A stretch of 6,087 bases of DNA from UBA1138 sp036338615 (GTDB lineage Bacteria > Gemmatimonadota > Gemmatimonadetes > Longimicrobiales > Gaopeijiaceae). The stretch is from NCBI GenBank assembly GCA_036338615.1, contig JAYZBT010000212.1, positions 1 through 6,087 of the forward strand, in the 5' to 3' direction. The translations under genes and the position numbers were made by a program. Shown here piece by piece: positions 1-5,044 of the stretch (position 1 is the first letter of the stretch; each line of letters opens with the position of its first letter). The notes beneath the pieces are model-generated. The model was not told the origin of the DNA, did not search any database, and saw only the letters and a list, made by a program, of their open reading frames with translations.

Positions 1-996
1 GCTTCACAACTGCGGCCGTACTTCGAGATGGGCAACGTGCTGGAACAGGGTGTCTTCTATGCCGCGAACCAGCTCTACGGCCTCACGTTCGAGGAGCGCA
101 CCGACCTGCCGACCTACCACCCGGACGTGCAGGTATTCGAGGTGCACGACGCCGACGGAGAGTTGCTTGCGCTCTTCCTCGCGGACTACTACGCGCGTTC
201 ATCGAAGCGAGGTGGAGCGTGGATGAACGCCTATGTCTCGCAGTCGAACCTGACCGGGGAGCGCGGCGTCATCGCGAACCATCTCAACGTGCCCAAGCCC
301 CCGGACGGCGAGCCTACGCTGCTCACGTTCGATGAGGTGACGACCATGTTCCACGAGTTCGGGCATACCCTGCACGGCATGTTCTCGAACGTGGAGTACC
401 CCTACTTCTCGGGCACTTCGGTGCCGCGCGACTTCGTGGAGTTCCCCTCTCAGGTGAACGAGATGTGGGCGACGTGGCCAGAGGTCCTGGCGAACTACGC
501 GGTGCATTACGAGACCGGCGCCCCGATGCCGCAGGAACTGCTCGATAAGGTGCTCGAGACCGGCACGTTCAATCAGGGATTCGAGACCACTGAGTACTTG
601 GCTGCCTCCCTACTCGACCAGGCCTGGCACCAGCTGGCCCCGGAGGAAGTACCCAGCGCGGAAGGGTTGCTCGACTTCGAAGCCGACGCGCTGGAAAAGG
701 CTGGGGTCGCGATGGACGAGGTTCCGCCGCGCTACCGTAGCACGTATTTCTCGCACATCATGGGCGGCTACTCAGCGGGCTACTACTCCTACATTTGGAG
801 TGAGGTACTCGACGCCGACGCGGTGGAATGGTTCCTGGAGAACGGAGGCCTCACCCGCGAGAACGGCGACCACTTCCGCGAGGCGCTCCTGTCTCATGGC
901 GGCAGCGAGGACGCGATGACGCTCTATCGCAGCTTCCGAGGAGCGGACCCCAAAGTCGAGCCGCTGCTACAGCGGAGGGGGTTAGACTCGAACTGA
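1..996 (+). CDS. dcp: M3-family peptidyl-dipeptidase Dcp (dipeptidyl carboxypeptidase), 5'-truncated by window edge
   Basis: The frame is open from base 1 (ASQLRPYFEMGNV...), so the gene starts upstream and only about the last 331 residues are visible. Dcp is a zinc metallopeptidase that removes dipeptides from the C-termini of peptides, usually for peptide recycling in the cytoplasm or periplasm. The zinc site is complete: HEFGH with H118, E119 and H122 (counted from base 1), and the third ligand E147 in DFVEFPSQ, 25 residues after the second histidine as in the M3 family. The substrate-binding loop HIMGGYSAGYYSY (from H252) is present. The C-terminus closely follows my recollection of E. 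coli Dcp (PPRYRS, GGLTREN, LLQRRGL), so the 3' end is intact. The ATG at 28 is internal. Dcp rather than oligopeptidase A is favoured by overall similarity. The minus-strand AHSA1 remnant reads antisense into its last 73 bases. Confidence 0.95.
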   Translation, partial: ASQLRPYFEMGNVLEQGVFYAANQLYGLTFEERTDLPTYHPDVQVFEVHDADGELLALFLADYYARSSKRGGAWMNAYVSQSNLTGERGVIANHLNVPKPPDGEPTLLTFDEVTTMFHEFGHTLHGMFSNVEYPYFSGTSVPRDFVEFPSQVNEMWATWPEVLANYAVHYETGAPMPQELLDKVLETGTFNQGFETTEYLAASLLDQAWHQLAPEEVPSAEGLLDFEADALEKAGVAMDEVPPRYRSTYFSHIMGGYSAGYYSYIWSEVLDADAVEWFLENGGLTRENGDHFREALLSHGGSEDAMTLYRSFRGADPKVEPLLQRRGLDSN

Positions 997-1250
997 GGGC
1001 TCGCCGGATCGGGCGCGCAGCGATCGCGCTCGATTTCTCGGTACTCACCATGCGTGAGATGCACGTGACCGGGGCCGAGTGCCATCCGGATTTCGTAGCT
1101 GCCACCGACGCGAAAGTCGATGTCGACTTCCGGTTCGGTCTCGGCCATCGGGGCGAACCAGCGACTGAACGTGGTCGCGTCAGCCCAGGCGTTGAACGCT
1201 TGCTGCACCGGACACTCGATGTGCACGGTCCGCTCGAAACTCGGGATCAC
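924..1250 (-). pseudogene. Truncated AHSA1/SRPBCC-domain protein, coupled to upstream ArsR gene
   Basis: The frame starts with GTG at 1250, overlapping the stop of the ArsR gene by four bases (GTGA), a usual sign of translational coupling. Residues 1-75 look like the first half of an AHSA1 (activator of Hsp90 ATPase homologue 1-like) domain: a strand with RTVHIECPVQQAFNAW, then WFAPM, then VDIDFRVGGSYEIRM, then HGEYREIER. AHSA1 proteins normally run to about 140-160 residues, with a second half of beta strands and a long C-terminal helix. Here similarity stops near base 1026 and the last ~33 residues are unrelated low-complexity sequence, mostly antisense to the end of dcp. The gene therefore looks cut off just beside the dcp stop. 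ArsR-AHSA1 pairs are common in bacteria, but the ligand is generally unknown. Whether the remnant is still translated cannot be told from the sequence. Confidence 0.75.
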
Positions 1251-1570
1251 GTGTCGCTCTCCCGGAACGTCTTCAAGCTAGTGAGGCTGTCGGTCCAGAA
1301 CGGCGCGTAGAAGGACATCCACTTCAGCGCGGCCTTCATGGCACGCGGGTCGGTCTCGATGCGGTGGAAGCTCCCGTCGACGGTCCTCCGTACGAATCCG
1401 GCGGTCTCCAGTCGCTTGAGGTGCTTCGACACCGCGTTGAGCGACATGGGGTGTGGAGCCGCCAGCTCGAGCACGGTCTTGGAGCCGTGGCGGAGGTCTT
1501 CCAGGATCCCTCGACGCGTTTCGTGGCCGAGCGCTCCGAAAACGAGGTCGAGTTCTTTCGCTGTGCTCAT
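1247..1570 (-). CDS. ArsR-family winged-helix transcriptional repressor (AHSA1-associated type)
   Basis: A 107-residue protein starting at ATG 1570 (MSTAKELDLVF...), a typical ArsR size. It has the family order: N-terminal helix LDLVFGALGHETRRGILEDL (residues 8-26), a helix-turn-helix with MSLNAVSKHLKRLETAGFV (residues 42-60), a short wing RRTVDGSFHRIE (61-72), and a C-terminal helix with WMSFYAPFWTDSL. There is no cysteine in the protein, so the classic metal-sensing sites of ArsR/SmtB are absent. This matches the subfamily that sits with AHSA1/SRPBCC genes. The frame is open further upstream, but residues before this Met do not resemble the family and would cross the palindrome at 1601-1620. 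No strong Shine-Dalgarno is visible. It forms a coupled pair with the downstream AHSA1 remnant (GTGA overlap) and probably represses itself through the palindrome. Confidence 0.9.
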   Translation of the reverse strand: MSTAKELDLVFGALGHETRRGILEDLRHGSKTVLELAAPHPMSLNAVSKHLKRLETAGFVRRTVDGSFHRIETDPRAMKAALKWMSFYAPFWTDSLTSLKTFRESDT

Positions 1571-1600
1571 GGCAGGAAGGGTACAGCGATCCGACTCAGT

Positions 1601-1620
1601 ATTCAACCATAAGGTTGAAT
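1601..1620. promoter_or_regulatory. Probable ArsR operator, perfect 8-4-8 inverted repeat
   Basis: The arms ATTCAACC (1601-1608) and GGTTGAAT (1613-1620) are exact inverse complements around a 4-base ATAA centre. The element sits 31 bases upstream of the ArsR start codon and 10 bases past the stop of the NTF2-like gene, in a short AT-richer patch. Position, dyad symmetry and length suit a dimeric winged-helix repressor. A weak -10-like AATACT overlaps its downstream edge on the minus strand, so binding could block transcription start. Assignment as the ArsR autoregulatory site is inferred from position only. Confidence 0.7.
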
Positions 1621-1629
1621 GTTTCCGGG

Positions 1630-2109
1630 CTATCCGCCCGCCGAGTCGAACATCCAGCCCATGATCCACCAGCGGGCGCCGTCGTGGAACAGCGTGATGC
1701 TGTTGACGCCGGTGGCGAATGGCTCGCCGGCCTCGGTCCGGGCCGAAGCATAGCTGCTCCACACGTGCACCATGTTGCCCGAGCGCCTGGTGATGCGATC
1801 GGTCTCCCACTCCCAGAAGCCCTGCCGGCGCGGGGCGTTGTCACCGTGGTAGCCGTCCAGCGTCGTGACGTTCACGCTCCGATTTCCAGAAGCGTCCATC
1901 CCGGCGATCGCGACCCACGCCTGGGGATGATGCAACGTGCGATCGCGCTCCTGGTCCGCCGACTCGCCGGGTGGGCCTGAGACGACTTCGTAGTACGCAC
2001 GGATGATGCCGTCGATCGTCGAGACGTCTTCGCTGCGCGCTGTCTGGGCGGATGCCGCCCCTTGGGTCAAGAGGATTCCCGCGAGCATCCCTAGAAGCTG
2101 CCTCGTCAT
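1630..2109 (-). CDS. Exported NTF2/SnoaL-like small protein
   Basis: A 159-residue protein. I place the start at ATG 2109 because GTGGAG lies about 7 bases upstream; an in-frame ATG at 2124 has no ribosome site. The N-terminus is a signal peptide: MTRQ, then the hydrophobic core LLGMLAGILL, then a likely cut after ASA (residue 21). The mature part (about 30-155) has the pattern of a nuclear transport factor 2-like cone fold: STIDGIIRAYYEVVSG helix, then LHHPQAWVAIAG, DRITRRSGNMVHVWSSYASAR and the final strand pair GVNSITLFHDGARWWIMGWMFDS. Many such exported single-domain proteins have no known ligand or enzyme activity and I see no clear catalytic set, so function stays open. A weak promoter is possible at 2140-2168 (TTGAAT, 17 bases, CAGACT on the minus strand). 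It could read on toward the ArsR pair. Confidence 0.82.
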   Translation of the reverse strand: MTRQLLGMLAGILLTQGAASAQTARSEDVSTIDGIIRAYYEVVSGPPGESADQERDRTLHHPQAWVAIAGMDASGNRSVNVTTLDGYHGDNAPRRQGFWEWETDRITRRSGNMVHVWSSYASARTEAGEPFATGVNSITLFHDGARWWIMGWMFDSAGG

Positions 2110-2160
2110 TCGCCTACTCCACATGATTGGGTTGGCCAGAGTCTGCCGGGACCGACATCG

Positions 2161-2340
2161 TCATTCAAGTCCGTCCACGAGTCCCGTGACGGTCCGACTG
2201 TATGAGCGGCTCGTTTTCACCCGGGTGCCGGCGGGCAGGTGGAGTACGAATTCGCCGTGCCCGAGCGGTTCTACGGACTCGATGAGCTGTGTTTGAACGA
2301 CCGACGATCGGTGCACGCGCACGAAGCGGGGTTGCCTTCG
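2161..2340 (-). pseudogene. C-terminal remnant of a LytTR DNA-binding domain
   Basis: Read on the minus strand, the frame ending at the TGA 2163-2161 gives PRFVRVHRSSVVQ, then IESVEPLGHGEFVLHLPAGTRVKTSRSYSRTV. These are the hallmark C-terminal strands of LytTR response regulators (R-F-x-R-V-H-R-S followed by G-D/E-F-x-L-x-L-x-x-G and S-R-S-Y). About 55 residues of the roughly 100-residue domain remain. In this frame a TGA at 2388-2386 blocks extension, there is no start codon with a ribosome site, and no receiver domain or membrane part is encoded nearby. LytTR proteins normally control target genes downstream of a sensor kinase or contain their own membrane domain. This looks like the tail left after a deletion. 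It is not apparent in the longer open frame that overlaps it, which is unrelated. Confidence 0.75.
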
Positions 2341-2415
2341 CTCCCGATCCAGGAGCCCGCGTCGGTGGGTTGCTCGCTGCGCTACTCACTGGGGGGTGCG
2401 CGGTCATGTGGTCCC

Positions 2416-2484
2416 GAGCGCTCACTCGAGCGGATCCGGTCGAGTCGCTCTCAGTCGACTGAGAGCACCTCGCTGGGGAGCGAG
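2416..2484. repeat. Cluster of four nearly contiguous palindromes
   Basis: Four dyads lie side by side, separated by only 1-2 bases. The first is GAGCGCTC (2416-2423). The second is CTCGAGCGGATCCGGTCGAG (2425-2444), with 9 of 10 pairs matching. The third is the perfect 20-base palindrome GCTCTCAGTCGACTGAGAGC (2447-2466). The fourth is CTCGCT-GGGG-AGCGAG (2469-2484). In single-stranded form the last three would each fold into a hairpin. No T-tract follows on either strand, so they are not ordinary intrinsic terminators. The cluster lies between the LytTR remnant and the hydrophobic-protein remnant and overlaps the end of the latter. Its role is unknown: a REP-like element, an array of regulator sites, or a recombination site are all possible. 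Confidence 0.6.
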
Positions 2485-2585
2485 TACAGGTGAATCGTGA
2501 CCGCGAAGGCGATGAGCAGTAGCAGCGCTACGACCCAGAGGCGTCCGGAAGTCGTGGACGCGAAGAGTTCGTCGCACTCCGGACA
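2451..2585 (-). pseudogene. Possible remnant of a small membrane protein (hydrophobic segment)
   Basis: On the minus strand an open stretch ending at TGA 2453-2451 reads CPECDELFASTTSGRLW, then VVALLLLIAFAVTIHLYSLPSEVLSVD. It contains a CxxC pair followed by one strongly hydrophobic helix, as in the end of a small membrane protein or of the membrane part of a sensor. The frame is closed by a TGA at 2588-2586 and has no start codon before the helix, so it cannot be an intact gene as it stands. An ATG at 2586 is in another frame. I do not recognise a family. The hydrophobic run could arise by chance in GC-rich DNA, so this is a weak call. It and the LytTR fragment might be two pieces of one former LytTR membrane regulator. 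Confidence 0.3.
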
Positions 2586-2595
2586 TCAGAGTCGG

Positions 2596-2624
2596 TTGAC
2601 CTGCTCTGGGGGTGCGACTAGTCT
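2596..2624 (+). promoter_or_regulatory. Sigma70-like promoter of the metX operon
   Basis: The -35 box TTGACC (2596-2601, 5 of 6 to consensus) and the -10 box TAGTCT (2619-2624, with the key T, A and final T) are separated by exactly 17 bases. Transcription would start near 2631, a few bases before the first paired base of the SAM-I aptamer at 2639. That fits a promoter dedicated to this riboswitch. Confidence 0.65.
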
Positions 2625-2637
2625 TGGCGTCACAATT

Positions 2638-2755
2638 AGCTCATCGAGACCGGTCGAGGGACAGGCCCAATGACGCCGGGGCAACCTGTGGAAGGTGGCA
2701 ATTCCATAAGGTGCCAACTCCTACGACGGACGTGATGTCCATTGGAAGATGAGTC
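2638..2755 (+). promoter_or_regulatory. SAM-I riboswitch aptamer (S box)
   Basis: The complete S-box consensus can be followed. P1 is GCTCATC (2639-2645) with GATGAGT (2748-2754, last pair a wobble). The core is GAGGGACAGGCCC, then GACGCCGGGGCAACC. P3 is TGTGGAA (2687-2693) with TTCCATA (2702-2708). The conserved AGGTGCCAACTCC joint follows. P4 is GGAC (2728-2731) with GTCC (2737-2740), and GGAAGATGAG closes P1. SAM-I aptamers bind S-adenosylmethionine and repress methionine and cysteine genes, which matches the metX and metB genes that follow. No terminator hairpin with a T-tract lies between the aptamer and metX, so control is most likely at translation (see the expression platform entry). 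Confidence 0.96.
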
Positions 2756-2789
2756 GCCCGTTGCGCGTTTGCGTGACTGCCGAGCTTCA

Positions 2790-2840
2790 GGGCGTCGATC
2801 TCCAGGGGTCCGATGACGTATTTCGGTCTGGAGGATCGAC
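2790..2840 (+). promoter_or_regulatory. Riboswitch expression platform: anti-SD/SD helix and metX ribosome binding site
   Basis: The metX Shine-Dalgarno GGAGG (2830-2834) lies 6 bases from the ATG at 2841. The segment CTGGAG-G-ATCGAC (2828-2840), which contains it, pairs with GTCGATCTCCAG (2794-2805): 12 base pairs with one bulged G, plus a possible inner CCGA/TCGG stem (2810-2813 with 2823-2826). This helix would hide the ribosome site. The anti-SD side can instead pair toward the aptamer: GGGCG (2790-2794) with CGCCC (2755-2759) and ATC (2798-2800) with GAT (2748-2750). The latter is the 3' strand of P1. With SAM, P1 holds that strand and the SD is sequestered. Without SAM, the SD is freed. 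Pairings are seen directly; the switching logic is inferred. Confidence 0.75.
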
Positions 2841-3872
2841 ATGACGAACGCAGCCCTCGCCCGCGGGCCCTCGGGTCACGTTGAGGCGTACTGTTCGACC
2901 GGTGGATCACCGGGAAGTGCTGGCTGGAGCCAGCATCGCTTGGAATTGGACCATGACGGGACCCAGGATGTCGAGGTCTCGTACGAAGTCTACGGGCCAC
3001 AGAGCGCACCCGCGCTCGTGGTTCTAGGCGGCATCTCCGCGGGACGGCACCTTGCCCCCACTCCCAGCGACCCGTCACCAGGCTGGTGGCCCGGGGTCGT
3101 GACACCGGGAGGACCGCTCGACCCGACCCGCCAGCGGCTCATCGGTATCGACTATCTCGCGGGCCCTCATTCGAGCTTCCGCGCCACCGAGCCCGTGACC
3201 ACCCGAGACCAGGCACGCGCGATTGCCGCCGTTCTCGACGACCTGGACACCGGCGCCGTCACGTTGGTCGGCGCGTCCTACGGCGGCATGGTGGCGCTCG
3301 CCTTTGCCGAGCTCTTCCCAAGACGGGTCTCGCAACTGGTGTTGCTTTGTGCGGCACACAGAACGCATCCGATGGCAACTGCTTTGCGGTCGATCCAGCG
3401 TTCGGTCGTGAGACTCGGTCGTGATCACGGCGCTGCGGCGGACGCACTCGCGATCTCCCGCGCGCTGGCGATGACGACGTACCGTAGTGCGGACGAGTTC
3501 GAGAGGCGCTTCGACTCCGGCCCCTCCGCGGCAGAGGGCTCCGTCCGGTTCCCGGTCCAAGACTACCTCGAGGCGCGGGGTGACGCCTTCGCTAACGCCT
3601 TCGACGCAGAGTCGTTCTTGAGCCTGTCGACTTCGATCGACCTGCACAGGGTCGATCCCGCTTCCGTGACCAGCCGGACCACGTTGCTCTCGGTCGACGA
3701 AGACAGCCTGGTACCTCCGTGGCTCGTGGAAGAGCTGGCGCTGGCGGCTCCCGGTGTGTGCGAGCACGTCACCCTGTCCTCGCCCTACGGTCACGACGCC
3801 TTCCTCAAGGAGGCCGAGCTCGTTTCGTCTGTCTTGCGCGGGGCGATCGAGAGTCAGGGGTGGGTCCGATGA
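2841..3872 (+). CDS. metX: Homoserine O-acyltransferase MetX (probably succinyl-specific)
   Basis: A 343-residue alpha/beta-hydrolase-fold acyltransferase that activates homoserine for methionine synthesis in the cytoplasm. The catalytic triad is visible: nucleophile S146 in the elbow GASYGGMVAL, D288 in DEDSLVPP, and H318 in YGHDAFL. VVLGGISAGRH near residue 60 forms the oxyanion-side loop. The start at ATG 2841 has a strong GGAGG six bases upstream. The protein is somewhat shorter than the usual 360-380 residues of MetX, mostly because of a compact lid region. It is the first gene of an operon under the SAM-I riboswitch and overlaps metB by ATGA. MetX enzymes use acetyl- or succinyl-CoA. 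The partner here is an E. coli-like MetB, and a similar succinyl-using MetX with an LGGIS-type loop is known from Xanthomonas-like bacteria, so succinyl-CoA is my preferred but unproven donor. Confidence 0.9.
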   Translation: MTNAALARGPSGHVEAYCSTGGSPGSAGWSQHRLELDHDGTQDVEVSYEVYGPQSAPALVVLGGISAGRHLAPTPSDPSPGWWPGVVTPGGPLDPTRQRLIGIDYLAGPHSSFRATEPVTTRDQARAIAAVLDDLDTGAVTLVGASYGGMVALAFAELFPRRVSQLVLLCAAHRTHPMATALRSIQRSVVRLGRDHGAAADALAISRALAMTTYRSADEFERRFDSGPSAAEGSVRFPVQDYLEARGDAFANAFDAESFLSLSTSIDLHRVDPASVTSRTTLLSVDEDSLVPPWLVEELALAAPGVCEHVTLSSPYGHDAFLKEAELVSSVLRGAIESQGWVR

Positions 3873-5044
3873 GCCGCCTCAGCCGCACGACACGCGCGGT
3901 GCGTTCCAGCATCGGTGAGGATACGAGTCATCGTGCCGTGGTGCCGCCGATCCACCTATCGACGAACTTCGTCTTCGAGAAGCCCGGCCAGTGTGGACGC
4001 TACGACTACACGCGTTCGGGGAACCCGACCCGAGACCAGTTGGCCGACGCCGTCGCGGACCTCGAGTCCGGATTCGGCGCCGTGATCACCTCGTCCGGCA
4101 TGTCCGCCGTCGCGGTGGTCACGCATCTGCTCTCCCAGGGGGATGTCTTGTTGGCGCCGCACGACTGCTACGGCGGTTGCCATCGGCTCTTCGTGGCCGA
4201 GAGCCGGCGGGTCGGGTTCGAGGTCGTGTTCGTCGACCAACGCACGTCCGAGGCGGTCACGGCGGCACGTGAACTCAGACCCCGGATCATCTGGCTCGAG
4301 ACCCCCAGCAACCCGCTGCTTCGTGTGACAGACATCGCTGCCTGGTCGCGTGTGGCGGAAGAGGTGGGAGCGATCTGCGTCGTCGACAACACGTTCTTGT
4401 CGCCGGTCAACCAGTGTCCGCTGGAACTGGGCGCGGACGTCGTGGTCCATTCGACGACGAAGTTCTTGAACGGACACAGCGATGTCGTCGGGGGCGCGGT
4501 GGTCACGAAGGGAAGCGATCTGCACGAGCAGGCCGCGTGGTGGGCGAACTGTCTGGGCGTGACCGGAGCGCCGTTCGATTCCTACCTGACGCTCCGGGGC
4601 GTTCGTACGCTTCACGCGCGGTCACGTATTCATGAGCAGAACGCGTTGCAAGTAGTGGATGCGCTGAACGGTCACCCTGCCGTGGAGGCCCTCTATCACC
4701 CGAGCCTAAGCGAGCATCCAGGACACGACGTGGCGGCACGTCAGCAGCTAGGGTGGGGAAGCCTCGTCAGTTTGGCCCTACGCGGGGGTCGGCCGTCGGT
4801 CGATGCATTCCTCGACGGGCTTCAGCATCACACGCTCGCCGAATCGCTCGGCGGGGTCGAGAGCCTCATCGCGCACCCAGCGACCATGACGCACGCGTCG
4901 ATGGATGAGGAGGCGCGAGCGGTAGCCGGCATCGGAGAGGGGTTGCTACGCATCTCGGTCGGCATCGAGGACCCGGCCGACCTGGTCGCAGATTTGCGAG
5001 CCGCGCTCGCAAGGGCCGAAGAGGTCGCGTGCATACCGGTGTAG
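3869..5044 (+). CDS. metB: Cystathionine gamma-synthase MetB (O-succinylhomoserine (thiol)-lyase)
   Basis: A 391-residue PLP enzyme of the Cys/Met metabolism family that joins an O-acylhomoserine with cysteine to form cystathionine. It starts at ATG 3869, overlapping the metX stop (ATGA), with AGGGG about 8 bases upstream; the frame is open further upstream inside metX, but family similarity begins here. Key residues fall on the same numbers as I recall for E. coli MetB: Y101 stacking on PLP in HDCYGG, D173 in VVDNTF, Schiff-base K198 in HSTTKFLNGHSD, and R361 in LLRISVGIED. YTRSGNPTR (residues 47-55) supplies phosphate contacts from the neighbouring subunit. SLGGVESL and the final GIEDPADLVADL are also conserved. 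It is expected to form a tetramer. Translation is probably coupled to metX, so it shares SAM control. A remnant aspartokinase frame follows directly after its TAG. Confidence 0.94.
   Translation: MSRLSRTTRAVRSSIGEDTSHRAVVPPIHLSTNFVFEKPGQCGRYDYTRSGNPTRDQLADAVADLESGFGAVITSSGMSAVAVVTHLLSQGDVLLAPHDCYGGCHRLFVAESRRVGFEVVFVDQRTSEAVTAARELRPRIIWLETPSNPLLRVTDIAAWSRVAEEVGAICVVDNTFLSPVNQCPLELGADVVVHSTTKFLNGHSDVVGGAVVTKGSDLHEQAAWWANCLGVTGAPFDSYLTLRGVRTLHARSRIHEQNALQVVDALNGHPAVEALYHPSLSEHPGHDVAARQQLGWGSLVSLALRGGRPSVDAFLDGLQHHTLAESLGGVESLIAHPATMTHASMDEEARAVAGIGEGLLRISVGIEDPADLVADLRAALARAEEVACIPV

Noticed and set aside
828..1310. Plus-strand frame of 160 codons across dcp, AHSA1 and ArsR
   Set aside because: It lies out of frame over dcp and antisense to the ArsR/AHSA1 pair, is rich in Arg, and has no domain.
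2447..2466. Intrinsic terminator from the perfect 20-base palindrome
   Set aside because: The hairpin is not followed by a T-tract on either strand, so it is kept only as part of the palindrome cluster.
2641..3794. Long minus-strand frames opposite the riboswitch and metX
   Set aside because: They are shadows of GC-rich coding sequence and of the S-box, with no ribosome sites and no family motifs.
3719..3868. Longer N-terminus for MetB starting inside metX
   Set aside because: Family similarity begins at MSRLSRTTRAVR, where an ATGA overlap and AGGGG are found, and catalytic numbering then equals E. coli MetB.
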